Below, one piece after another: positions 8,376 through 15,726 of a stretch of DNA of 64,000 nt. Positions within the stretch are counted from its first letter, which is position 1. Every line of letters begins with the position of its first letter. Source of the stretch: Cellulomonas avistercoris (GTDB taxonomy: Bacteria; Actinomycetota; Actinomycetes; Actinomycetales; Cellulomonadaceae); assembly GCF_014836445.1 (NCBI RefSeq), contig NZ_JACSQV010000012.1, forward strand, positions 34,528-98,527, in the 5' to 3' direction. The position numbers were made by a program, and so were the translations under genes. Below the pieces are notes generated by a model. It was not told where the DNA came from. It made no database searches and saw nothing but the letters and a program-made list of their open reading frames with translations.

Positions 8376-9275
8376 ATGTCGACGCCGCCCGGGGACGCGC
8401 CCGACCCGGACCGTGCCGGGGTCCGACGGCGGCCCGAGCAGCTCCTGCTGGCCTTCATGGGCGAGCTCATGGTCGCCGGCGGCGCCGGCCCGCTGCCGGC
8501 GTCCGTGCTCATCGCCGTGCTGGGTGAGCTCGGGGTCGGCGAGGCCGCGACGCGGGCCGCGCTGAGCCGCATGGCGGCCCGCCACCTGCTCGCGCCCGTG
8601 CGTGCCGGCCGCACCGTCTCCTACGCGCTCACGCCGGAGAGCGAGCGCGTGCTGGGGGAGGCGCGGGACCGGGTGTTCGACGACGACCCCTTCGCGCCGC
8701 GCGGCACCGGGTGGACGCTCGTGAGCTTCTCCGTGCCGGAGAGCCGCCGCGACGTGCGGCACCGCGTGCGCGCGCAGCTGGCCTGGGCCGGGTTCGGGCT
8801 GCTGCGCGACGGGCTGTGGATCGCGCCGGGCGAGGTCGACGTCGCGCAGGCGCTCGGCGGCGTCCACGGGGACGACCCCCGCGTCGACCACCCCGGCCCC
8901 GGCGACCACGGCCCCGACGACCCAGCCCCCGACGCCGGCGAGCTCGAGCTGCTCGCGTTCCGTGCGCACGAGGTGCCGGGGTTCTCGGCCGCGCGCAGCG
9001 TCCGGACCGCGTGGCGGCTCGAGGCGATGCGGGAGCGGCACGAGCAGTTCCAGGACCGGTGGGCGGGCCGCGAGCCGGACGTCGCGCACGCGCTTCGGGA
9101 CGTCACGGCGCTCGTCGCCGACTGGCTCGACCTGCTGCGGGCGGTGCCGCGGCTGCCCCGCGAGCACCTCGCGCCCGACTGGCCGGCCGCCCGGTCGGTC
9201 GAGGCCTTCCGTGGCCTGCACGGGTCGCTGGCGGGTCCGGCGCAGGCGGAGCTGGCGCGGCGGCTCGCGGGCTGA
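8376..9275 (+). CDS. PaaX family transcriptional regulator
   Basis: This 299-residue protein matches PaaX: an N-terminal winged helix (GVGEAATRAALSRMAARHLLAP), the central domain starting with GTGWTLVSFSVPESRRDVRHRV followed by LAWAGFGLLRDGLWIAPG, and the C-terminal segment FRGLH. PaaX proteins repress phenylacetate-type catabolic operons and are released by aryl-CoA thioesters. Its position between the importer and the acyl-CoA synthetase operon suggests it senses a CoA thioester made there. A Pro/Asp-rich insert sits at about 165-190. Confidence 0.85.
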   Translation: MSTPPGDAPDPDRAGVRRRPEQLLLAFMGELMVAGGAGPLPASVLIAVLGELGVGEAATRAALSRMAARHLLAPVRAGRTVSYALTPESERVLGEARDRVFDDDPFAPRGTGWTLVSFSVPESRRDVRHRVRAQLAWAGFGLLRDGLWIAPGEVDVAQALGGVHGDDPRVDHPGPGDHGPDDPAPDAGELELLAFRAHEVPGFSAARSVRTAWRLEAMRERHEQFQDRWAGREPDVAHALRDVTALVADWLDLLRAVPRLPREHLAPDWPAARSVEAFRGLHGSLAGPAQAELARRLAG

Positions 9276-9304
9276 GCGTCACCCGTCCGTCATTCGACAT
9301 CCGT

Positions 9305-9318
9305 CTGACGATCGTCAG
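9305..9318. promoter_or_regulatory. 14-bp perfect palindrome upstream of the acyl-CoA synthetase operon
   Basis: CTGACGATCGTCAG is a perfect inverted repeat in the 139-bp gap between the PaaX gene and the synthetase. A possible promoter (TTGACG at 9327-9332, CACGAT at 9351-9356, 18-bp spacing) lies just downstream. A regulator bound here could block or activate that promoter; identity is inferred only from position. Confidence 0.4.
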
Positions 9319-9414
9319 CGAAATGGTTGACGTCGGCCGTGGGTGACGGGCACGATCGCCACGTCATCACCCCGCCGCACGCCCCAGCGCGGCCCGCCCA
9401 CGAGGATGTGAGCA

Positions 9415-11118
9415 GTGGCAGACGTCCCGTCACCGTCGTCCGGTGACCTCGATCGCGCCAACTACGCGACGATCTGGGACGCCGTGGCGCGCGCCGTGCC
9501 GGACCGCGTCGCCGTGCGGACCGACGGCGAGGACGTCACCTACGCGGCCTTCGAGCAGCGGGCCGCGCGCCTCGCGGCCACGCTCGTCGCGCACGGCCTG
9601 GGGCCGGGGTCGACCGTCGCGATCTTCATGTACAACCGCGTCGAGTACCTGACCACGCTCTACGCGGCGTACAAGATCGGCGCGATCCCGGTCAACGTCA
9701 ACTTCCGCTACCACGGTGCCGAGCTCGCCGAGCTGCTCGAGATGTCGCGGCCCTCCGCGCTGGTGTACCCGCGCAGCCTCGCGGACGCGGTGCTCGACGC
9801 CGGCACGCGCGTCCCGCTGCCCGGGCTCGTCCTCGTCGTCGCCGACGAGGTCCGGGGCGACGCGCCCCCGGGCCCCGGGACGCCCTTCGCGGCGGCGCTC
9901 GACGCCGCGCCGCTGCCGCCCCGCGCGCTCGGGCCCGACCACCGGATCTTCATGTTCACGGGCGGCACGACCGGGCGTCCCAAGGCCGTCGTGTGGACCC
10001 ACGACAACCTGTTCGACAGCCAGCTGTTCTCCATCTACGGCTCGCTGCCCGTCGACGTCCCGACGTCCCTCGACGACGTCACGCGCGTCGCCGCGCGCGA
10101 GGACCTGCCCCGCACGGTGTGCCTGCCGCTGCCGCCGATGATGCACGCGACGGCGCTGTTCAACGTCATGAACGCGATGGTCCTCGGCGGCACCGTCGTG
10201 TTCCTGCCCACCGCGCGGTTCGACCCGCGCGCGGCGGTCCGGGCCGTCGAGGAGCACGGTGTCACACGCCTCGTCGTCGCGGGCAACGCGATCGTCGGGC
10301 CGCTCGTGGACGTCCTCGACGCCGGGGCGGGTGCGGACGTCTCCAGCCTCACCACGGTGCTCAGCTCGGGCATGGTCTGGTCCGACGACCTCAAGGCCCG
10401 GCTGATCGCGCACGCGCCGGGCGCGACCCTCATCGACATCGTCGGCTCGAGCGAGGGCGGGCCGTTCGCGTACGGCGTCGTGCGCGGCCCCGAGGACCTG
10501 CCGTGCCGGCCGCGGCTCGCGCAGGGTGCCGTCGTCCTGGCGCCGGACCTCACGCCCGTCGACGAGATCGGGGAGACGGGCATGCTCGCGTACCGCGGCG
10601 CCATGCCGCTGGGCTACCACGACGACCCGGCCCGCACGGCCGAGACGTACCCCGTGATCGACGGCGTGCGCCACGTGATGCCGGGGGACTGGGTGCGCGT
10701 GCTGGGCGACGGGTACGTCGAGCTGCTCGGCCGCGGGTCGGGGGTCGTCAACACGGGCGGGGAGAAGGTGTTCCCCGGTGAGGTCGAGAAGGTGCTGCTC
10801 GCGCTGCCGGGCGTCGTGGACGCCGTCGTCCTGGGCCTGCCGGACCCGCGCTGGGGCGAGGTCGTCACGGCCGTCGTCGTCACCGCGCCCGGCGCCGGGC
10901 TCACGGCCGAGCAGGTCCAGGACGAGGTGGGCCGCCGGCTGGCCGGGTACAAGAAGCCGCGCCGGCTGTACCTGGTCGACGAGCTCGCGCGCAGCCCCAG
11001 CGGCAAGGTCGACATGCATCGCCTGCGCCGGCGCATCACCGAGGTCGAGGTCCCCGCGCTCGTGGACCCGGTCGTCGAGCCGCTCGCCGCCGCCGACCCC
11101 GCCGAGAGGACCCGATGA
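9415..11118 (+). CDS. AMP-dependent acyl-CoA synthetase
   Basis: A 567-residue ANL-family ligase that would activate a carboxylic acid to its CoA thioester through an acyl-AMP. The phosphate loop is FTGGTTGRPKAVVWTH (about residue 180), the adenine motif GSSEGG, the hinge region PGDWVRVLGDGYVELLGRGS, and the catalytic lysine is in SPSGKVD near the end. The insertion between the P-loop and the mid domain is like that of FadD3/acyl-CoA synthetases of steroid and aromatic side-chain degradation. Its stop overlaps the thiolase start (ATGA), so it heads a four-gene operon. Confidence 0.88.
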   Translation: MADVPSPSSGDLDRANYATIWDAVARAVPDRVAVRTDGEDVTYAAFEQRAARLAATLVAHGLGPGSTVAIFMYNRVEYLTTLYAAYKIGAIPVNVNFRYHGAELAELLEMSRPSALVYPRSLADAVLDAGTRVPLPGLVLVVADEVRGDAPPGPGTPFAAALDAAPLPPRALGPDHRIFMFTGGTTGRPKAVVWTHDNLFDSQLFSIYGSLPVDVPTSLDDVTRVAAREDLPRTVCLPLPPMMHATALFNVMNAMVLGGTVVFLPTARFDPRAAVRAVEEHGVTRLVVAGNAIVGPLVDVLDAGAGADVSSLTTVLSSGMVWSDDLKARLIAHAPGATLIDIVGSSEGGPFAYGVVRGPEDLPCRPRLAQGAVVLAPDLTPVDEIGETGMLAYRGAMPLGYHDDPARTAETYPVIDGVRHVMPGDWVRVLGDGYVELLGRGSGVVNTGGEKVFPGEVEKVLLALPGVVDAVVLGLPDPRWGEVVTAVVVTAPGAGLTAEQVQDEVGRRLAGYKKPRRLYLVDELARSPSGKVDMHRLRRRITEVEVPALVDPVVEPLAAADPAERTR

Positions 11119-12305
11119 AGTTCACCGACGCCCACATCCCGTTCCGGATGTGCTGGACCTCGCCGTTCGCCAAGTGGCAGGGGCCGCTCGCGGACGTCAA
11201 CAGCCTGGACCTCGCGGTCGACGTCACGGGCCGCGCGCTGGCCGACCGGGGACTGCCGCCCGAGGAGATCACCGAGTGGACGCTCGGGTGCACCGTCCCG
11301 CAGCAGCACTCCTTCTACGGCGTCACCCTCGTCTCGCGCCGCCTCGGCGCCGGTGACCACGGCGGACCGTGGATCTCGCGCGCGTGCGCGACCTCGGCCG
11401 CGGTGATCGAGCACCTCGCGACGCAGGTGCAGCTCGGGGCGCACACGACCACCATCGGCGTCGTCACCGACCGCACCAGCAACGGCCCGCTCATGCTCTG
11501 GAGCAGCGGGCGTGGACCCGGCGGCGCACCCGTCAGCGAGCACTGGGTGCTCGACCCGATGAAGCTCGACCCGACCACCGGCCAGAGCATGAACGACACG
11601 GCCGAGAACACCGCGCGCGCGGCGGGCTACACGCGCGAGCAGGTCGACGAGGTCGCCCTGCTGCGCCACGAGCAGTACGCCGCCGCGCTGGCCGACGACC
11701 GCGCGGTCCAGCGCGCGTTCATGGTCCCGGTGCGGATCCCGACGCGACGCGGCGAGGAGTGGGTCACGCAGGACCACGGCGTCTTCCCGACGACGGCCGA
11801 GGGGCTGGCCAGGCTGCGTCCCGTGTCGCCCGACGGCGTCGTGACGTACGGCGCGCAGACGCACCCCGCCGACGGGTGCGCCGGGGTCGTCGTCGCGAGC
11901 GCCGACCGGGCGCGCGAGCTCGACGGCGACGGGGTCACCGCGCAGGTCCTCGCGACGGGGTTCGCGCGTGCCGAGCCCGCGTACATGCCGCAGGCCCCGG
12001 TCCCCGCCGCCCGGCGCGCGCTCGCGGACGCCGGTGTGGAGATCGGCGACATCGACGTCGTGACGACGCACAACCCGTTCGCCGTCAACGACCTGTGGTT
12101 CGCCGAGCAGACCGGGTTCGCGCTCGAGCGCATGAACCCCTACGGGTCCTCGCTGGTCTACGGCCACCCGCAGGGCCCGACGGGCGCGCGCGCCGTGACC
12201 GAGCTGATCCACGCGCTGCACGCCCGCGGCGGCGGGACCGGGCTGTTCACCGGGTGCGCCGCGGGCGACTCCGCCGGGGCCGTCGTCGTGCGCGTCGACG
12301 GCTGA
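11115..12305 (+). CDS. Thiolase family protein (acetyl-CoA acyltransferase / SCPx-like)
   Basis: The 396-residue protein keeps the thiolase catalytic elements in a divergent form: nucleophile Cys in SRACATSAA, His in LVYGHPQGPTG, and a late Cys in FTGCAAGDSAG. The usual NEAFA motif reads THNPFAVND, which resembles the SCPx/lipid-transfer branch used on bulky substrates such as sterol side chains. It would split a 3-ketoacyl-CoA, releasing acetyl- or propionyl-CoA. It is translationally coupled to the acyl-CoA synthetase. Confidence 0.8.
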   Translation: MKFTDAHIPFRMCWTSPFAKWQGPLADVNSLDLAVDVTGRALADRGLPPEEITEWTLGCTVPQQHSFYGVTLVSRRLGAGDHGGPWISRACATSAAVIEHLATQVQLGAHTTTIGVVTDRTSNGPLMLWSSGRGPGGAPVSEHWVLDPMKLDPTTGQSMNDTAENTARAAGYTREQVDEVALLRHEQYAAALADDRAVQRAFMVPVRIPTRRGEEWVTQDHGVFPTTAEGLARLRPVSPDGVVTYGAQTHPADGCAGVVVASADRARELDGDGVTAQVLATGFARAEPAYMPQAPVPAARRALADAGVEIGDIDVVTTHNPFAVNDLWFAEQTGFALERMNPYGSSLVYGHPQGPTGARAVTELIHALHARGGGTGLFTGCAAGDSAGAVVVRVDG

Positions 12306-12332
12306 CCGGCCCGCCTCGCCGCCCGACCTCCC

Positions 12333-12382
12333 CCTGCCCGACCGACCTGCCCGACCGACCTGCCCGACCGACCTGCCCGACC
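12333..12382 (+). repeat. Tandem repeat, 13-bp unit, about 3.8 copies
   Basis: The unit CCTGCCCGACCGA repeats from 12333 to 12382 in the 103-bp gap between the thiolase and MaoC genes. It is noncoding and looks like replication slippage; it may vary between strains. Confidence 0.85.
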
Positions 12383-12408
12383 CCACGACCCCGAGGGAGC
12401 ACACCCCC

Positions 12409-12903
12409 ATGACCGACCCCGCCACCGCGACCACCGCGGCGCCGACGCCGACCCGGACCACCGTCGCCCTGGCCGACCTGCCGTCCCTGGTCGGCACGAC
12501 CTTCGGGCCGTCGTCCTGGCGGACCATCACGCAGGAGCAGGTCGACCGGTTCGCCGACCTGACGGGCGACCACAACCCGATCCACCTGGACCCCGCCTAC
12601 GCGGCGAGCACGCCCTTCGGCGGCACGATCGTGCACGGCTACCTCACGCTCGCGCTGGTCGTGCCGCTCATGGCGGAGGTCGTCGAGGTGACCGGGGTGG
12701 GGACGGGGGTCAACTACGGGCTCGACCGCCTGCGGTTCCCGGCGCCCGTGCGGGTCGGGTCGCGCATCCGCGTGACGTCGACGCTGTCCGCCGTCACCGA
12801 GGTCGCCGGGGGGTACCAGGCCGTCTTCGAGAACACCTTCGAGGCCGAGGGGCTGGCCAAGCCCGCCGCGGTCGCCGTCATGATCGTGCGGTACTACGCG
12901 TGA
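12409..12903 (+). CDS. MaoC-like hot-dog dehydratase (enoyl-CoA hydratase)
   Basis: A 164-residue hot-dog fold protein with the hydratase-2 motif: FADLTGDHNPIHLDPAYA, where Asp and His are catalytic, then FGGTIVHGYLTLAL. It would hydrate a trans-2-enoyl-CoA, the second step of beta-oxidation. An SD-like GAGGGAG lies upstream of the ATG. It overlaps the dehydrogenase start by four bases, so hydration and oxidation are made together. Confidence 0.87.
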   Translation: MTDPATATTAAPTPTRTTVALADLPSLVGTTFGPSSWRTITQEQVDRFADLTGDHNPIHLDPAYAASTPFGGTIVHGYLTLALVVPLMAEVVEVTGVGTGVNYGLDRLRFPAPVRVGSRIRVTSTLSAVTEVAGGYQAVFENTFEAEGLAKPAAVAVMIVRYYA

Positions 12904-13835
12904 ACGCGGGCGTGGGCGCGAGCACCGACTTGACCGGCCGGGCCGCCGTCGTCACCGGTAGCGGGCGGGGGCTGGGCCGCGCGTACGCACGCGCGCTGGC
13001 CGCCGCGGGTGCGGGCGTCGTGGTCAACGACGTCGACCCGGACGCAGCGCAGGCCACGGTCGACGCGATCGTCGCCGACGGGGGAGCGGCCGTCGCCGTC
13101 GTCGCGCCCGTGGGCCCGACCGCGACCGCCGACCGGCTCGTCGCCGCCGCCGTCGAGACGTTCGGACGGCTCGACGTGCTCGTCACCAACGCCGGCGTGC
13201 TGCGCGACCGCGTGCTGTGGAAGACGACCGACGAGGACTTCGACCTCGTCGTCGACACGCACCTGCGGGGCACGTTCACGTGCGCGAGGGCCGCCGCCGT
13301 CCACATGCGCGAGCGCGGCGAGGGCGGGCGGATCGTGCTGGTCGGTTCGCCCGCCGGGCAGCACGGCAACTTCGGCCAGACGAGCTACGCGGCGGCGAAG
13401 GCGGGGATCGTCGCGATGGCCCGGACCTGGTCGCTCGAGCTGGCGCGCGCCCGCATCACGGTCAACGCCGTGGTGCCGACCGCGATCACCGCGATGACCG
13501 CGACCATCCCCGTCTACGCGGAGGTCGCGGCGGCCTACGACCGTGGCGAGCCGCTGCCGCGCACCGTGCGCCAGGAGCACGCGCTGGGCGGGCCGGAGGA
13601 CGTCGCGCCGCTGGTGGTGTGGCTCGCGTCGGACGCGTCGGCGGGCGTCACCGGGCAGGCGATCGGCATCGGCGGGGACAAGCTGTCGGTCTACTCGGTC
13701 CCGCAGGAGCTCGCCGTCACGTACCGCGAGGGCGGGTGGAGCGCCGAGGCGATCGGGGAGGCGTGGGAGTGCACGTTCGCGCCGCACCTGCAGCCCAGCG
13801 GGATCACCCTGCCGCCGCTCGAGCCGCCGACGTGA
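12900..13835 (+). CDS. Short-chain dehydrogenase, probable 3-hydroxyacyl-CoA dehydrogenase
   Basis: The 311-residue protein starts at a GTG overlapping the preceding stop. The cofactor loop is VVTGSGRGLGRAYARALAAAG, followed by NAGVLRDR; the catalytic triad is Ser in VLVGSPAG, Tyr in SYAAAKAGI and its Lys. The long C-terminal part and the order after MaoC resemble the multifunctional beta-oxidation enzyme type, whose SDR and MaoC domains are fused. It most likely oxidises a 3-hydroxyacyl-CoA with NAD. It converges on, and overlaps by 32 bp, the next PaaX gene. Confidence 0.82.
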   Translation: MNAGVGASTDLTGRAAVVTGSGRGLGRAYARALAAAGAGVVVNDVDPDAAQATVDAIVADGGAAVAVVAPVGPTATADRLVAAAVETFGRLDVLVTNAGVLRDRVLWKTTDEDFDLVVDTHLRGTFTCARAAAVHMRERGEGGRIVLVGSPAGQHGNFGQTSYAAAKAGIVAMARTWSLELARARITVNAVVPTAITAMTATIPVYAEVAAAYDRGEPLPRTVRQEHALGGPEDVAPLVVWLASDASAGVTGQAIGIGGDKLSVYSVPQELAVTYREGGWSAEAIGEAWECTFAPHLQPSGITLPPLEPPT

Positions 13836-14763
13836 CGGGTGCGGGGCGCGGCCCGGGCGGGTCCGCGACGACCGAGAACTGGACGACACGGTCCGCGAGT
13901 GCGGGCGCGTAGCCGCTGATGACCTGCCGGACCCGCACCGACGCGGGGGCGCCGAGCTGCTCGTAGGTGTCGAGGAACAGGTCACGGGCGCGGTCCCGCG
14001 GCCAGTCCGCGGGCAGCAGCCGGCGCGGCAGGTCGGGGTCCACGCCGGGGAAAGCGCGCCAGGCGTCCATGAGCTCGGTGCGCTTGACGAGCGCCTCGAC
14101 CGGGGAGATCGCGCCCTTGTTGAGGGCCGCGTGGGTCGGCTCCCAGGTGGCGAGGAAGGTGCGGTAGAGCTCGGCGAGCCCGTCGAGGTCCCACGCGCTC
14201 TCGGGCGTCAGGGCCGTGCCGGGCAGCACCGGGCACGTCGCGACGAACGCGGTCGCGTGCGTGACGCCGAGGTCCCCGAGCTCGGCGAGCGCCTCGTCGT
14301 GCCGTGCGTGCGGCGAGATCCACAGGGCGTCGTACAGGGGCGCGAACCCGAGCCAGCGCAGGCGCGTGCGCAGGGCCTCGCGGGCCGAGCGGTTGGCCTC
14401 CGGCACCGAGAAGGCCACGAGGCTCCACCGGCCGTCCCACGCGGCGGCGTCCCCGGCGCCGAACGCGACGATGCGCTCGGCGCCCGTGCGCATGATCGCC
14501 TGCGCGCGCGGCGTCAGCTCGTAGAACGTGTGGCGGCCGCTGCGCGTCGAGGCGAGGAGTCCGTGCTTGACCATGCGGCTCAGGGCGGCGCGCGCGGCGA
14601 CGTCGCTGACGCCGAAGTCCGCGAGCAGGTCGACCAGGGCGGCCGACGGCAGCGGGTCGGTCTGGCCCCACCAGTAGTCGCCCAGGAGCGTCAGCAGCAG
14701 GCTCGGTGGGGACCCCTCGCGCGTGCGCGGCGTACCTGCGCCCGCCTCGATCGTGCGTGCCAC
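13804..14763 (-). CDS. PaaX family transcriptional regulator (second copy)
   Basis: This 319-residue protein has the PaaX N-terminal winged helix (FGVSDVAARAALSRMVKHGLL), then ELTPRAQAIM, the core WSLVAFSVPEANRSAREALRTRLRWLGFAPLYDALWISPH, and the C-terminal all-helical domain. I start it at GTG 14763, preceded by a strong GGGGAG ribosome site. It is divergent from the FAH/CoA-ligase/hydroxylase operon, so that operon is its likely target, with an aryl-CoA as inducer. Confidence 0.85.
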   Translation of the reverse strand: MARTIEAGAGTPRTREGSPPSLLLTLLGDYWWGQTDPLPSAALVDLLADFGVSDVAARAALSRMVKHGLLASTRSGRHTFYELTPRAQAIMRTGAERIVAFGAGDAAAWDGRWSLVAFSVPEANRSAREALRTRLRWLGFAPLYDALWISPHARHDEALAELGDLGVTHATAFVATCPVLPGTALTPESAWDLDGLAELYRTFLATWEPTHAALNKGAISPVEALVKRTELMDAWRAFPGVDPDLPRRLLPADWPRDRARDLFLDTYEQLGAPASVRVRQVISGYAPALADRVVQFSVVADPPGPRPAPVTSAARAAAG

Positions 14764-14803
14764 GGCGACTCCCCTCCCCGTTCGTCGCCGGTCGCGACGA
14801 TGC

Positions 14804-14833
14804 TTGACATATCTTACGTCGCCCGCCGATAGT
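14804..14833 (+). promoter_or_regulatory. Candidate promoter of the FAH-CoA ligase-hydroxylase operon
   Basis: TTGACA at 14804-14809 and GATAGT at 14828-14833 are 18 bp apart, a good sigma-70-type match, 35 bp upstream of the ATG at 14869. The -35 region overlaps the area where a PaaX repressor made divergently could bind. Confidence 0.5.
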
Positions 14834-14868
14834 CGTGTCACCTTTGAGCGACCCGGGAGCCACTGACG

Positions 14869-15726
14869 ATGAGGTTGGCCAGCACCCTCGACGCACGCCT
14901 GCACGCCGTGCTGCACGACCGGTCGGTCGACCTGACCGACGCCCTCGGGCTGCGGCCGGGCGTCGGCGGCCCGCTGCTGGCGTTCCTCGAGCGCGGCGGC
15001 ACGCTCGGCGAGCTCCAGGCGCTCGACCTCGACGCGCTGCCGTCGCAGCCGACCGACCTCGCCCGGCTCGCGGCGCCCGTCGCGCGCCCCGGCAAGGTCG
15101 TCGGCGCACCCGTCAACTACCTCGACCACCAGGCCGAGATGGGCGAGCAGCGCACCATCGCCGACTACGGGATGTTCCTCAAGGCGAGCTCGTCGGTCAT
15201 CGGCCCCACCGGGTCGATCCGGCTGCCGTACCTCGACGTGCGCACCGACCACGAGGGTGAGCTCGGCGTCGTCATCGGCCGCACCGCCAGCCGCGTGCCG
15301 GCCGAGCGCGCCCTGGAGCACGTGCTCGGCTACGCGCCCGTCCTGGACATCACGGTCCGGTCCGGCGAGGACCGCTCGACGCGCAAGTCGTTCGACACGT
15401 TCACGCCCTTCGGCCCGTGGGTGACCACCGCCGACGAGGTCCCCGATCCGGGCGCGCTCGACCTGCGCTGCTGGGTCGACGGCGAGCTGCGCCAGCACGC
15501 GTCGACCGCGGACCTGATCTACGGCGTCGCGGAGCTCATCGCCTACACGAGCCACGTCATGACGCTGCACCCCGGCGACGTCATCGCGACGGGCACGCCC
15601 GCGGGCGTCGGCCCGATCGCGGCCGGGCAGCGCGTGGCGGTCGAGATCACGGGGCTGGGACGGCTGGACGTCGGCGTCACCGACGAGGGCGCGATCGCCT
15701 ATGCCGACCGCCCGGGGCACCGGTGA
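14869..15726 (+). CDS. Fumarylacetoacetate hydrolase family protein (second paralogue)
   Basis: A 285-residue FAH-fold hydrolase. The core shows KVVGAPVNYLDHQAEMG, the metal-binding stretch TDHEGELGVVIG, DITVRSGEDRSTRKSFDTF and LHPGDVIATGTPAGVG. Such enzymes cleave or decarboxylate beta-diketo acids produced by ring cleavage. It differs clearly from the copy at 276-1130 (different residues around the substrate loop) and so probably acts on a different product. Its stop overlaps the next GTG start by four bases. Confidence 0.8.
   Translation: MRLASTLDARLHAVLHDRSVDLTDALGLRPGVGGPLLAFLERGGTLGELQALDLDALPSQPTDLARLAAPVARPGKVVGAPVNYLDHQAEMGEQRTIADYGMFLKASSSVIGPTGSIRLPYLDVRTDHEGELGVVIGRTASRVPAERALEHVLGYAPVLDITVRSGEDRSTRKSFDTFTPFGPWVTTADEVPDPGALDLRCWVDGELRQHASTADLIYGVAELIAYTSHVMTLHPGDVIATGTPAGVGPIAAGQRVAVEITGLGRLDVGVTDEGAIAYADRPGHR

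Noticed and set aside
12333..12382. A possible short CRISPR-like array
   Set aside because: The 13-bp units abut without spacers, so this is a simple tandem repeat.
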